From the NCBI RefSeq assembly GCF_036785885.1, contig NC_092323.1:9184501-9248500 (forward strand): a DNA stretch of 64,000 bases. Reading direction: 5' to 3'. Position 1 is the first letter of the stretch; each line of letters begins with the position of its first letter. Of the stretch, positions 12,080-24,728 are shown one piece after another. Under the pieces are notes generated by a model. The model was not told the DNA's origin and made no database searches. It worked only from the letters and a program-made list of their open reading frames with translations. The DNA is from Coffea arabica (taxonomy: Eukaryota > Streptophyta > Magnoliopsida > Gentianales > Rubiaceae). The translations under genes and the position numbers were made by a program.

Positions 12080-12775
12080 TAATCTTCGATAAAAACTACG
12101 GTTCCTACAGGTAATCCGTCTGGATAACAAATTTTTCTTCTTCAAAGTAGCTATTAATGTCGACTACAGGACATTGTCGACTTATGCAACATCAATCAAG
12201 TATCTATTTCCAACCACTCATGTTTGTTTTGACATTGAACTTCATAATTTAACAATTACCACAATCTGATAAAAAAATAAAAAAAAACCTATGTTCGCAA
12301 GATAACAAAGCATTCCCTTCAGACAGCACCAAATGCTCATCCACGTAGAACAGGGAAAAAAAAGGAAAAAAAAAAAGAAAAGCAAAGAGCATCCTCAATC
12401 ATTTACAATATAACCATTTAACCTCAATATGAGTTGCATGTGAGACTACGCATTTCAATCTTCTATAAAACTCTTGGATGATAGGTTTTTACATCGAAGT
12501 AACTATTTCTGTCTCTATGAGACTTTGTGCATTCATGAAAGACTAATCATACATCCATCCAGTATCTGACTCCTACAATTCATGTTTGTTTTGCTATCAA
12601 ACTTCAGAGTCTAATAGTTTTCCCAATCTCATATTAAACCCTACATCAAAGCATTCCCTTTGTACACTAACGGTAGCACCAAATGCCCATCCATCAGGGG
12701 GAAACTTAAAAGCCAAAAAACCTCAATCATTTATCATATGATTACTTAACCTCAAAATGAGTTGAATGTGGGATA
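12080..12775. repeat. diverged tandem duplication, about 350 bp unit
   Basis: Two head-to-tail units, about 12080-12450 and 12457-12775, share ordered blocks. These are AATCTTC-ATAAAA, GTA-CTATT, CATGTTTGTTTTG, AAAGCATTCCCTT, AGCACCAAATGC-CATCCA, CCTCAATCATTTA and TTAACCTCAA-ATGAGTTG-ATGTG. They differ by many substitutions and indels, so the duplication is old. No coding content was seen. Confidence 0.6.
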
Positions 12776-14127
12776 CTGGGCACTGATACCTGCTAAACTT
12801 ACTAGTTTACGTAAGCATCAAAACTACTTAGTAGCAGGAATTTGATATGATAATCACTAATAAAGCTTTAGCTACAAAGAGGCAGTAACCGCATCTTAAG
12901 TTTAGACCTTCATGCCTTTTAACCAAGAAAATGTAGTGCACTCAAGCCTAGCAAAATTCTATTACATATATAACCATAGCATATCGTAACCAGCAAATCA
13001 CAAAGTCCAACTCATATCCTTTTCAAAGCTACAGAAGAAACTGGATCTGATTAAAAGAATACTGCATGGTTATTCAGAGTCATAAATCATGCTCTTATAA
13101 ATAGGCTTGACTTATGTAATCTTTTAACCTCTGATACAATTGGTAAGGTAATATAAAATCATCACATATCATGTATCTCCAAAGAGGTAGAAAACTCCAC
13201 AATGATCGACTAAGAGAGTGTCAATGCCTACATAATTGTTGCTTCAATCCACTGACACTTTTAAGAACGTCTATACATGATAAATCCGTCATTGCGGTAT
13301 AAGTTTTATCACCAATAGAAAACAACTCCTGTCAAAGGCATAGTTTACCTGAATATAGACGTTCATAATCAAACTCAGCAGCACCTCACATTTACCCAAA
13401 AAAACCACAAAATGCCAGAGAAAATATATTCCTTCTCCATAATATAGTAATAAAGTGTTTAAGCTCAAATTACAGCTTAGAAAAGATCTATACTTGAGTT
13501 ACAGAAACATAAAATCAAAACCTACAAGTTGAACTAAAATATGCCATCAAGGTGATCTCCACCAAGTTGTCAACTTAACATCATCATTGCAGCATTATGC
13601 AACAACCATAAATAAAATAACTTGAGCTGAATCTTTATCACCTCAAAGGACAATAGCATGCCCAACTTATTCCCTTGAAACAGAATCAAAACATGTACTT
13701 TTTGTCCATAAAAGGGTTATTACTAACAAGGAAAGCAAGTGTCTTCCTCATCTGGACTGCTAACTCCCCAAACTGCTTCCACCTAGAAAAAAAGGAGCTC
13801 ATACCTATTTAAGTCTCCAACTTAGAAACTGAGTACCAGTATCTACAAACGTCCATCCAAGAGACATGGCTGACAATCTAAGACCAAATATTATATGACA
13901 ACCAGGATTGGTAAGAGGTAGAGAGACAAGAGACCAGATGATACAGCAAAAACGGGGAGGGAGAGAGAGAGAGAGAGGAAAAAGTAGAAAACAGAATCAC
14001 ATCCCAGCAGCAGCCGTACGAACTAGACCTGAAGAAAAATGCAAAAACCATAAAACTTAAGTGTGAACAACCCAACAAGAACACCTATACGCAGTTGTGC
14101 AAGTGTATTACCTAAAGTTCATCATGT
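12776..14127. other. non-coding DNA downstream of the RRM gene
   Basis: No recognisable gene. Just after the RRM gene's stop codon the minus strand reads ACTTTAG|GTAATAC (junction near 14111). This is a plausible splice donor, so part of this stretch may be an intron in the 3' UTR. A GA microsatellite lies near 13960-13978. Confidence 0.35.
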
Positions 14128-17100
14128 CTAATAGTAATATCCACGTCCATATGGACGATCACCTCCATAAAATGATGGATATGCTCCTGCACCATGCTGC
14201 AAAATAGCAAGAGAAGAGTCCAAATCATAAAGCTGTTAAGACGTAGAATGCATTGTGGAAGGAATATGACCATCATACGCACATCAGAGCCATAGTAATC
14301 TTGTCGATAAGGCCCACGATCAGCTTCAAACCCACCTAACATCAAATAGGAAACAAGCATAGTGTTATGAGAAGTGATTACAAATCAAGAAGCAAAATTT
14401 AAGAACATAATAGGAATTTCTGAACCTCGGTAACGACTTCCATGAAAAGAAGCTGAAGCGTCAGGATACTCAAACCGAGGGCGACGAGTGCTTGGCTCCA
14501 CATAATCTGGATCCTGATCCTAGGAACAAAAAGAAACATTGTTAACTTGGAAAAAAAAAATTGAAGAATCTGATTTCCTCACATATCTTATCCCAAGGTT
14601 TCTGTTCTAGCTTACTGTCATAAAATACGGTCGTTTAATTCCATGGGCAGGGTCATCATAATAATAGGGGTCATCAAAGTGTCTTCGAAAATATGGCTCA
14701 TTGAATCCTTCCTCTGGAGGGAAAGGCTGCCTCCTCAGTGGATCATGAACACCATGGCCACCATGTCTACTTCTATCCATGTCAGGCCGACGTGGCAGCG
14801 GACCTCCACTATATCCTTGTTGAGGCCTGAAACCCCACCTTCCTCCTGTTTATGCAACAGAGTCCATCATAAACTTGCTCCAGCAGGGAAATAGGAAAAA
14901 AATGGTTCTTGATCTTGTATAAATAAGCTAACAACTATCATAAAAATTCTCCTCCTCCATGCAAAGGGTGTGAAATTGTATATCTAACCATGCGCAAAGC
15001 TTTGCCTTCCATGCAAGGGATATTCATTATCAAGTTCACGATCATTTAGAGAACCAATTCTACCACCACGTCCAGGTCCACGTGGATAAAAACCCCTGCC
15101 ATGCTGGAAGCTTGGTCGATCGAAGGCATGACCACCTCGACCAAAACCCCTTCCTGAAAGCACAAGACCACGTCATACTGCAATTGAGTATTTGAATATA
15201 AAAGAAGTCGACAAAATTTCCATACCAAATCTGGGGAAAGTCCCGCCACTGCTTCGAGCTATTCTAAAACCTCCAGACATACTGCCTTTTACTGCCTGAG
15301 TTTTAGGCAACGGATTTGAAAGTCTTGCTCTTACTTTTGCCTAATTACAGAGAAGAAAATGTCAAAAGCTGAAGAGGTTGCATCTAGTAGAAATTACGTA
15401 ACAAACAGGACAAAATTATCATGACTCATCCTCTGGGTCATGTCAAGAAATGCGTGTCAAAGTTCTGAAAGCATGATATTAACATAGGTCACTGAAATAG
15501 TTCTAAGATGCGATTTGGATGGATGGAGATTAGAAATGGACATATTTATGGGGTTGTGCAGTACTATGTTAATATATGCTGGTAGAACTACTCACATACA
15601 ATCAAACAAAACCATCACTGTTAATTGCAAGACTCACTAGCTGCAGATGCCCTTTAAGATCGCAAAAAATTGAAGCATACCTTTGAGTTTCCATCACCCA
15701 GTTCCATGTTGTTTACTTCCTCAGTGCATGAAACAGCAGCTTCATGTGTAGTGAAATCAACAAACCCGAAATCCTTCCTCTTGGCTGTAGACATATTACG
15801 AGCTAGCATTACACGTGCAATCTCCCCAAAACGTCTAAATGTCTCTCTAACTCGATCTTCATCCCAATAAGGAGGAAGCCCATCAACAAATACTGATTTA
15901 ACCTGGGCCATCACTGCTGGGTCTGGCTCACGCAGAGGTTCAGCAAAAGCCACCTTAGCAGTTCTCTCAGCATGGCCAAAAATAGCATCAGGCTTTTGAA
16001 GTCTCTTGTATGCCAGCATAGCTTCTGCATGACAAGAAAACTCAAGAAATGCAAAACCGCGACTCAGCCCTTCGTGTTTGGGATCTGCCACAAGAGTGAT
16101 GCTTTCAACACTTTCTATGCCATACTCCTTCAGCTTGTCTTTTATCTGCCATCGGTTATGATAGAATTAGAAAAAAAAATTTCTAAAAGTGCACCATCCA
16201 AAGATAAATATTAATCTTACAGCTTCTTTTGTCCATGTATTGCAAATATTGCCAACAAACAACGTATCATTGTCCTCACTTGGAGCAGTCCCACATCGCT
16301 TCCCACGTATCTGCATTACAAACCAATAATTGAGTATTTATACAATTTTCAGGTATATGAAAGTGCATAAGTCTGCAACAGAGAATGAATTTTTCAGTGT
16401 GTGAGTCAAAGCACACCATCTAAAGATGCATCTTACAACAGGGTTTTTCATTTCCGACAAAGCCCTGTTTGCTTCTTCCTTAGTTGAAAACCTGACAAAT
16501 GCATAACCCTTATTCTTGTTGGTGGAGGGATCCTTGTGTAGGCGGACATCAACCACCTCTCCAGCATATTTAAACACCCTCTTAAGATCTTCTTCGGTAA
16601 CATCACGATCCAACCCACCAACAAAAATCTCAAGCTCTTTCCTCAACTTACGCTCCTTTGCAGCAGCATTTAGTTCCGCACGCTCCTCTTCCAAAGCTTC
16701 TTCACCTTGCCCTATCCTGTCATCTTCAGCAAACTCTTCTTGGCCAAGTTCATCATGAATCTCTTGATCAGCCTCTGATCTGTCATCATCTGCTTCTGCT
16801 AAAAGACCATCAAAGTCAGTCATCTCTTCTTTGGGGTCTTCCTCCATTTTATCTTCCTCAGTCATGTTCTCCACTTTATCCTCAATAAGTTTCTCCTGCT
16901 CCTCTTGTTGGTCTATCATATTCTCTTTCTCATTTGGTTTAGTAGGTACATCGTCCTCAAAATGTTCAGAATCTACAGAAGTCGATCCCTGTTCTTTCTG
17001 ATCAAATGGTGCACTTTCCGTGACTGATTCTTCTGCCTTGTTCTTCAATGACTCTTCAACATGCAAAAAAATTTTCTCCTCATCAACTCCCTCAACTTTG

Positions 17101-18032
17101 TCAACGTTTGGTCCTACGCTTATTACTGGTCTGTCAATATTTCCAAGGCTAATTCCATCATTTTTAGCAGTCTCAGCACCCTTTGCCACTGGTCCTCTAT
17201 TTGCAGCATCTAAGACATCATTCTCCTTCTTGGATTCATCAGCTATTGCATTTTCAGCTTCCCCAGACCTTTTCTTCAGTCGAGAAGCTGGTCTAGCAAC
17301 AGTTCTTCTTATGATCCTCTTTACAACTCTTTTAGTAGTTTTCGTCCCCGAAGCAGGTTTACTTTCCCCTGTCACCTGAACAGCACCATCATTCGTTGCT
17401 TTTGCTCCTTCAACTGCACAAGAAATAAATAAGTTAGAAACTCACACTTAATTGCAGTGAATGTGCAAACAAATATATATATATATATGTCCGAATATTA
17501 GAAGCTAAAATGAATTTACTGGCAACAAAAAGTCCCTAATTCCCGAAATTTGTAACTCAAAATAATCAGAGAAACAACTAGATGTCAAGGAAATCTTTAT
17601 GCGCAATGCAAAATTGCTTTTCTTGACAATCACAAGAGCCTATATACCTACTTGAAGCAGACAACCTCAAAACTTACAATTCATCTAAGTAGATAAACCT
17701 AAATTTTATTAAGAAATAAGTTAAACTTATTATCAATATGGATGAAACTGTATCAGAATCAGAATAATCCAAATATCACCTGCTGATGCTGGTTCCTGCG
17801 TAGGCAGGGCGGTGGTTACGGGAGCGCTTATGGTCTCGACGGGCTTAGTTTGCTGTCCTTTGAGGGCGGGGCTAGGTCTCGCTTCGGAGGACTTGGGTGG
17901 TAAGGTCGACGTCGCCGGAGCTTCAGCCAATGCTGCGGACTCGGCGGAGCTGGGCGTGGATTGTGATTTTAAGGATGTTTTCTTCGCCGGCGGCGTCTTC
18001 TTCGGTGTTGCGCCTGTATTTCGAGTTCTCAT
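14128..18032 (-). CDS. nuclear three-RRM RNA-binding protein, hnRNP Q/R (LIF2)-like
   Basis: Probable nuclear hnRNP-type RNA-binding protein. Ten exons on the minus strand keep frame throughout: 18032-17780, 17413-16437, 16310-16221, 16145-15681, 15340-15226, 15153-14989, 14845-14616, 14519-14426, 14335-14283 and 14196-14128. They sum to 2511 bases, or 836 residues. The N-terminus is Pro/Ser/Thr-rich. A basic patch (KRVVKRIIRRTVARPASRLK) is followed by a long Glu/Asp-rich region to about residue 335. RRM1 (about 345-415) has LEIFVGG and KGYAFVRF. RRM2 (about 425-500) has TLFVGN and RGFAFLEF. RRM3 (about 524-600) has SVFVDG and DFGFVDF. The tail (600-836) is Arg/Gly/Tyr-rich, ending GRGYYY. 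Acidic region, three RRMs and RGG tail match SYNCRIP/hnRNP Q relatives and plant LIF2. Which paralogue it is cannot be fixed here. Confidence 0.9.
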
Positions 18033-18239
18033 AATTTGATTGAATTGTAACAGTTACAATCGGTTTATACCGGGGGAGGATTGTCAAAAACCCTATACAG
18101 TTAAGAGAGACTTGGAGAGCGGGGAAGGCAGCTTCGATAATCTAATCGTATCGCTTTGGTCATTTATACTGGTAACCGACAGAAGCTGAAGTCGGACACG
18201 ATACGACGTTGCTCTGTATTCCATAAACACCGTAAAGGT
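18033..18239 (-). promoter_or_regulatory. 5' flank of the RRM gene
   Basis: Short presumed 5' UTR and promoter between the RRM gene start and the 18.24 kb repeat copy. No clear TATA box at a standard distance was recognised. Confidence 0.3.
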
Positions 18240-18672
18240 TTTCATTTTTTTTATTCCTTTTTTGGGAAAATTTTCAGAAAGGAAATGGTAAAGTGGTAAC
18301 AACCGAAATGCATAATTAAGGTGTAATTTTTGATAAATCTGTGGAGGGGATATGGGTTATTATTCATAAATAATAGTAAAAGTATTCATCTTGCAAATAA
18401 ATTTATGAAATTAAAAAGTTCACATTTTTATTTATTAAGATGCACACTATAATTAACCGAAATGCATATTATTGCGAGGGTAGTTTTATTCATCCAACGA
18501 TAAATTTATTTTCTTTTTTGTAATCCATAATAGTAACCCATATCCTAGTCACAAATATCCCAAAATTACATTATGAATTTCAATTCTTCTTATTTCCTTT
18601 TTCCAAAATTTTTTTCCTAAAGAAGATTGTAAAAACAAAATAGGTTAAAATATTGAATTGGCTTTCCAAAAT
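18240..18672 (+). repeat. direct duplication, copy 1 (about 430 bp)
   Basis: Shares ordered blocks with 19500-19994: GGGGATATGGGTTATTATTC, TTCACATTTTTATTTAT, ATCCCAAAATTAC, GAATTTCAATTCTTCTTATT and GTTAAAATATTGAATT. This copy borders the RRM gene's upstream region. An AT microsatellite (18691-18714) lies just beyond it. Confidence 0.65.
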
Positions 18673-18682
18673 GAAGTTGCTT

Positions 18683-18715
<33 letters not shown>

Positions 18716-19499
18716 TTGGCAAAAACGATAATAGTAAATAACTTTTTTTACGAGTGGGGTTGTGAACTCAAAACCTCTTATTTATATTTTCTCTTGTTTT
18801 ATCATCCAATCCAAATCTATCTTCCATTCAAAATAATTAGGGATAATTTACCTCCCTTGATGATAGACAATAACTATAATAACCTTTATAATTTTTCAAA
18901 AGACAAGTCATTGATAAAAAAAGGAAAAAATAACAGAAAAATGGAAAACCATTCTTCTTGACCAGGCCATATATTGTGGCCAAACAATTTCAGTTATAAT
19001 CATAAAAATTGTAACATTCTATCACTTAAATATGCTAATCAAGGTAGTTGTCTCCTTCCTTCTATCACTCAAATACGCTATTGCTATTGATCATGATGGA
19101 AGCAATCATCACTGTCAACAACCCAATTGTTCATATTATTGAATATAAAAAAGTTATTGGATTACAGGAAAGTATAATTTGATAGATTGTACTAAAATTA
19201 TTATCCCAAACTTGCACTTTTGTTGATGTTTTGCCTTTTAAAATTTTTTTATGATTATTCATACTAAGGAACTTTAAATGAGGGCAATTTTGGGCATTTA
19301 TATACTTTTTTAATTTTACATCATCAAGGTGAAACCCAAACCTATGTTCTAGGGGAGGTATGTGTAATTTTCAAAATGTGAGGAGAGTTGTCTAAAATTA
19401 CTAGAAACCCCAAGGGAGGTTTCTGAAATTATAATAACCTTGAAACAGAAGTGATTATGATATGATATTGCACTATATTATATAAATAGTATAAAATTT
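18673..19499. other. spacer between the two repeat copies, MITE-like edges
   Basis: Near 18840 the sequence reads AGGGATAATTTACCTCCCTT. Near 19345-19440 it reads GGGGAGGTATG and AAGGGAGGTTTCTGAAATTA, then ATAATAACCTT. The ends are partly complementary and may mark a small inverted-repeat element, but I could not define its edges or a target duplication. No gene was seen. Confidence 0.3.
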
Positions 19500-19994
19500 T
19501 TTCATTTTTGTTGGGAAAATTTAAGAAAGGAAATTATAATAATAATTGAAATCCATAATTAAGGGGTAGTTTTTGAGATATTTATAGAGGGGATATGGGT
19601 TATTATTCATAAAGAATAAAAGAATCCATCATGCAAATAAAATTTATGAAATTATTGCTAATCTAAAGTTCACATTTTTATTTATGATGTACACTACAAT
19701 TAATTGAAATACAGATTGTTACAAGGGTAATAGATATATTTACTTTTTTTAATTCATAAATAATAATTCACATCTTTTGTTTAAGTGTAAGTGATCTGGT
19801 TCAAAATTAAAATTTCTTATGTATATTATCTTCTTCAAATCACCCACAACCTATCCCTCCCCGAAGTGACAAGTATCCCAAAATTACACTACGAATTTCA
19901 ATTCTTCTTATTTCCCTTTTTTCCAAATTTTTTTCCTAAAAAAGAATGTGACAAGTAAATATGTTAAAATATTGAATTTGGCTTCCAAAACGAC
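19500..19994 (+). repeat. direct duplication, copy 2 (about 490 bp)
   Basis: Partner of 18240-18672, with the same block order and orientation, offset about 1.25-1.32 kb. It ends right at the upstream region of the BORCS5-like gene, where CAAAACGACGTCGTTTTCG, a near-palindrome, follows. Confidence 0.65.
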
Positions 19995-20134
19995 GTCGTT
20001 TTCGATATCTGCAAAAAACCTTGTAGCAGGACCTTTCGAACCGAGAAACGAGGACCATGAAGCAGAACAACATACGAGCCCAGAAAAGGAAGTACTCCAC
20101 AATAAAGCACCTCCTCTCTGAAGAGTAAATAGAG

Positions 20135-20993
20135 ATGGGCGCGTCAGAGTCAAGTCTCTCCAGCTCCCAAGTAATCCCCTCAAATTCAATTAACCTGAAA
20201 TAAGCTCTACCTTTTCCGATAGCATTTTATTATTGCTATTTTATTTATTTAATTTGTATATTTTTCATGGGTGAAGAGACCTGGAGATGAGATTACCACA
20301 GTATCGGAGCGGTCAGAAATTGTGGATCCTGTCATAGAGCAGCTCAAATCCCTTAAAATTGTGAGCTGCTACTCCAATTTTTGAGCTTTTTTGCTTTAAT
20401 GGATTATCGATTTTTGTCACCGTATTACTTTAATATCACATCAGTCGGTTTTAATTACGTGTAATTTGTAAATGTTTGTGAATAGGCAACTCCAATATTA
20501 ACGTCAACGCCGGCAGAGACTAGCTTGACGGATATTCTAGTGAGGAAAGCTTCATCTTCTTCAAATTCAAGTAATTAAGGGGAGCTTTCCTGTTTGGTTT
20601 GAGTTCTCATTGTATTGTATCATTTGGTCCCTAAGTTCTGAACTTGAAAAGCTTTACTCATGTTACGTTGGATTCTTGAAACTTGTATATGCTGGAACAA
20701 GCAACGACTTGGTATTGATTGGGTGCTTTTGCATAAAACTGCTGTTGATTTCATGCCACAAAATGATAGTTGTAATGATCAATTTTCCCAAATGTTCTCC
20801 ATTTAGTATTCTGAAGTCTGAAACGAGAAAAGCTTCTGCCAATTTTGAAAAAAAAGGCTTTCTGACATTCTGTGATAATGCTTAGCCTTGAGTATTTTGA
20901 AAATTTATTACAATACTCAAAGAGTGATTGATGTCCTAATTTATTATTTTAACCATAGAACTGCATCAGAACTAAATTTAGACTGGATTTGGG

Positions 20994-21066
<73 letters not shown>

Positions 21067-22824
21067 GTAAAAATTGGACCATCTGATCCGATGGAAGAAC
21101 TGATGCAGAGAACAAATGAGCTAAATCCACCTACTTAAAATATGTCTCAGATATTTTATGCTGGAAGATGCTTAATGGATGAAAAATAATATTGCAGTGC
21201 CTGAATGTGGTATTTTAAGGAATTAAGTCGAGATAATCCTGTAGAACAACTTCTAAATAACAAAACCTTTGGAAGCAAATCTTGTTCCCTTGTTGAAAAG
21301 GAGTCTCTGGAGAAAACCTGTTATCCTTTGATTGAATTCTTTGGTTACCAAACATATAGTTTGCTGTCGAAGAGTATGCACTCTAGCTATGTATTGGACT
21401 GCAATTCATTATGGGAATTCCTGTTAGTTGACAGCCTTCATCAATGTTGGCATATTGAAAGTCCTTGGATGTGTGATGGAACAAAATTTTAATTTCCTGA
21501 GTTTCTAATTGTGCTTTTGGCTGCAGTTTATGATAGACACCCCTCCTAACAGCTAAATGGTTATTTTTATGTTTTTTGCATGATTCTTCAATTTCACTGC
21601 TTTATTATCCATGTATTGCCCCTGAAAGGTTGAAAACTGAAATAGGTACGGTCAACCCAAATGTGTTGCTTGAGCTCTTTTCCATGTATCGTGACTGGCA
21701 AGAGCGAAAAGCACAGACAATTAGTAAAAGACAGGTAAATGGGATCACTCGTTTGTTCATTTTTCTTTCTCCTTGTTGTTGGATTTTGTTATTTAAGAGG
21801 GTTGTTTTGGTTGAAGTAATAAGATTTCCTGTGACACCCCGACGGAGGTAAGAAGTTGAAGCGTACTACTTATAGGAAACAAGTTCTCAATTTCTCTTGA
21901 TTTTAAATTTAAGAATCCAATGGCCCGATTTATGTATTTTAATGTCCGCTTAAGGTCCAATTAAGAGTTTGATGTACTAGGACTCTGAAGACTCTTGTAA
22001 TTTATATTAACATGTTGAACCAGGTGTAGTTTGGTACTTGTTTGATATGTCATTGGGTTCAAATAGTTAGTAGCCACTAGGCAGAAAGGGAGGGGCAAAG
22101 ACATGCCGATGGTAATTGACAGAGACTGGATATACTTGATTTCTGAGCTGCTTGCTTGGTAATTCGTGCAGGAAGAGATAGAAAATAAAATAGAAGTTGC
22201 TGATGCATTGGCAGTTAAGCTTCTTCAACGTTTCAATTATTCTGTCTCTGCGATGAAGACAACTTCACACCATCTCTCAGAAGGTAATTAGAATTTGAGT
22301 AAAACAATGAAGGTGGTTACCAGATTGGTGGTTGCATATTAGCGAGCTAGCGGAGTTAACTGAACATGCAAGAATTCTTACTTAAAAGCTTTAGCGCCTA
22401 TGTAAGTTAAAAGAGTCTAGTTGGGGTTGGCAGGAGCTCTAAATGACCCTCCCCTTATTCAGATCTCGTGGGTTGTTGGAAAATCTGGTAATCTATGAAC
22501 TGCTATGTGAGTTGCATATGGTTGGAAGTGCATCTTCGGTTAGGCATGTCCTCCGTCCGCATAAGCACAGTGGATCAGAATAGACTTCATTGTGTTAGCT
22601 TCACCTAATTGACTTCTTGTTTGAAAATCCATGCAGTTCATGCGTTACAGGTGGAACTCGGAGAATTGAAGGGAAGATTGACTGAGGTTATCAGCAACTG
22701 TGATGCATTGTGTCAAAGAATTACTACAGAGGGACCAGAATCACTTCGATCATCTATCAAGCCATTTACAGCATCGCCTATGGACATGGGTACTGCTGAT
22801 GTGCTGAATTCTAATAATAACTGA
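20135..22824 (+). CDS. BORCS5 / LOH12CR1-family protein (BORC subunit, myrlysin-like)
   Basis: Six exons, 20135-20170, 20277-20360, 20486-20570, 21646-21734, 22172-22283 and 22637-22824, sum to 594 bases and stay in frame, giving 197 residues. In animals BORCS5 is an N-myristoylated BORC subunit that anchors the complex to lysosomes and recruits the small GTPase Arl8; human BORCS5 is about 196 residues. The N-terminus MGASESSLSSSQ fits a myristoylation signal (Met-Gly, small residue at position 6) and is encoded by its own tiny exon. The middle has LLELFSMYRDWQERKAQTIS, comparable with the family's LCLRYQDHLHQCAEA region. Predicted helices follow (ENKIEVADALAVKLLQRFNY; LQVELGELKGRLTEVISNCD). 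Identification is from remembered family features and length. Exon 1 could be missed by gene finders. It converges with the GMD gene. Confidence 0.65.
20996..21065. repeat. (TA)n microsatellite, about 70 bp
   Basis: Uninterrupted alternating T and A in intron 3 of the BORCS5-like gene. Likely length-polymorphic and able to extrude as a cruciform. Confidence 0.95.
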
Positions 22825-23582
22825 TATGGATGAGCCACAATTATAGCAAGTAGATGCTAGGCTATTCTTCTGTTTTATATGGTACATTATCTTACCGGGA
22901 AATAGAAATTCACTCGCATGCTGCAGTTTGGGCTTTCGTTGACACAATTCTAACAAAGTTGGTTTAGGTTGTCTAGCTCGGCCAGGAATTGATTTTAATG
23001 TGTATGTCCTGCAGATAGGACATCAAGCGAGTCCCGTTACTTTTTAGGGTGTTTATTCTGTAGAAACTTTTGCAAGACGCGTAATTTTGTTTTTCCAGTG
23101 GCTACGCTAATTTTAAGGCATTCATCTAATGTCTGTATGCATGAATTGTGAAAGAACTGGATTAGAGGATTCGTTTAACAGGAGTTGACAGGGACTAAAT
23201 TTTTTTTTTTCCTTTTAACTCTTAAATCCAAGAGAGGACAAATCGGAAAGAGCACATCAGCTACTCGCTACTCGGTATTGCAAACTTTCAAGTTGCCGAA
23301 GGTTCAAATTCTCGATTGATGCATAACTTGTTCGTTTGAAATGTGAAGCTCATCAACGGAAGGCCAAATAAATCATCATGATTTTCAGCGGTAATCCAAA
23401 TACACAAATAAACGGTAAACTCCTCCAAAGAACAAAATTAAAAATCTATATGGATTAGCTTCACTACACTCTAACCCAACATCAGAAGTAACTGTACTGC
23501 AATTGAATCACATTCTTTAATGATGGATTGTATAAAATAAACAAAGCTGCATTTCTGGTGAGGTGCACGTAATCTGAAGCAG
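22825..23582. other. convergent 3' flanks of BORCS5-like and GMD genes
   Basis: Both genes end here, so the stretch should hold both 3' UTRs and polyadenylation signals. No other gene was seen. A poly-T tract lies near 23199-23210. Confidence 0.4.
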
Positions 23583-24728
23583 TCAAGGCTGTTGTTGAGC
23601 ATCCATGTAACCCGCATCAACGAGAACCTTCTCCCTCTTAGCCAACTCAATATCTTCATCTACCATCATCTTCACCAGCTGCTCAAATCCAACTTTTGGC
23701 TTCCATCCCAGCACCTTTCTCGCCTTACTAGAATCTCCCTTCAGATTATCCACTTCTGCAGGCCTAAAATACCTCTTATCAATCACCACATGATCCCTCC
23801 AGTCCAACCCAACATACCCAAATGCCGCCCGCAAAAACTCCTCAACCGTGTGAGATTCCTCCGTCGCCACCACATAATCGTCCGGTTTCTCCTCCTGCAG
23901 CATCATCCACATTGCCTCCACGTAATCCCCTGCGAAACCCCAATCCCTTGAAGCCTGCAAATTACCCAGAAACAGCTTGCTCTGCAGTCCAATCTTGATT
24001 CTCCCCACGGCCCGGGTAATCTTCCTCGTCACGAAGTTCTCCCCACGGCGGGGAGATTCGTGATTGAATAAAATCCCATTGCAGGCGAAAATGCCGTATG
24101 CCTCCCGGTAATTGACCGTGTACCAATGGGCGGCGCATTTAGAGGCGGCGTAGGGGGACCTGGGGTGGAACGGGGACGTTTCAGATTGGGGAGGAGGGGT
24201 AGATCCGAACATCTCCGATGATCCGGCTTGGTAGTACTTAATGTGGGACCGGCCGGTAGCTGAGATGTGGGAACGGACGGCTTCGAGGAGGCGGAGAGCT
24301 CCGGTGGCGACGACGTCAGCTGTATAATCAGGAATCTCAAAGGAAACAGCGACGTGTGATTGGGCGGCGAGGTTGTAAACCTCGTCGGGGTTGATTGTAT
24401 CGAGCCAGCGGCGGAGAGAGGAGGCGTCAGTGAGGTCAGCGTAATGGAGCTTCATCTTGGCTTTTTGGGCATTGTGGGGATCGATGTAAATATGGTTGAT
24501 GCGTTGGGTATTGAAGTTAGAGGATCGGCGGATGAGGCCATGGACTTCGTAGCCTTTGATGAGGAGGAATTCAGTTAAGTAGGAGCCGTCTTGACCAGTT
24601 ATGCCTGTGATCAGGGCTACTTTCCGGCTCGTGGGAGGTTGAAGAGCTGGGGAAGGAGAAGCGGTTTCATCGCCGTTGGCCGTGCTGGTAAATCCGGATC
24701 TGGAGGTGGTTTGGTTGTCGGTGGCCAT
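23583..24728 (-). CDS. GMD: GDP-mannose 4,6-dehydratase
   Basis: Converts GDP-D-mannose to GDP-4-keto-6-deoxy-D-mannose, the first committed step to GDP-L-fucose for cell-wall polysaccharides and glycoproteins; a cytosolic, NADP-dependent enzyme. The single intronless frame of 381 residues is typical of the plant family (MUR1/GMD1). It is an extended short-chain dehydrogenase. The Rossmann motif TGITGQDG is at residues 41-48, with [20 protein letters not shown] following. The catalytic region is GSSEMFG (about 169-175), and YAASK has Tyr193 and Lys197. [20 protein letters not shown] is the family's substrate-binding segment. The C-terminal part has [18 protein letters not shown] and [13 protein letters not shown]. 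The first 34 residues are a Ser/Thr-rich plant extension. All catalytic residues look intact. Confidence 0.97.
   Translation of the reverse strand: MATDNQTTSRSGFTSTANGDETASPSPALQPPTSRKVALITGITGQDGSYLTEFLLIKGYEVHGLIRRSSNFNTQRINHIYIDPHNAQKAKMKLHYADLTDASSLRRWLDTINPDEVYNLAAQSHVAVSFEIPDYTADVVATGALRLLEAVRSHISATGRSHIKYYQAGSSEMFGSTPPPQSETSPFHPRSPYAASKCAAHWYTVNYREAYGIFACNGILFNHESPRRGENFVTRKITRAVGRIKIGLQSKLFLGNLQASRDWGFAGDYVEAMWMMLQEEKPDDYVVATEESHTVEEFLRAAFGYVGLDWRDHVVIDKRYFRPAEVDNLKGDSSKARKVLGWKPKVGFEQLVKMMVDEDIELAKREKVLVDAGYMDAQQQP

Noticed and set aside
16516-16888. plus-strand frames across the acidic region of the RRM gene (also 17020-17379)
   Set aside because: Complement of a Glu/Asp-rich coding exon, which produces Ser/Leu-rich shadows; no independent support.
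21205-21492. 95-codon frame in intron 3 of the BORCS5-like gene
   Set aside because: No similarity known to me, and it is not part of the phase-consistent exon chain.
21829-21850. TGTGACACCCCGACGG, resembling an LTR terminus
   Set aside because: No second terminus or target duplication found nearby.
23592-23951. frames overlapping GMD on both strands (also 24029-24340, 24360-24578)
   Set aside because: All are shadows of the intact GMD frame.
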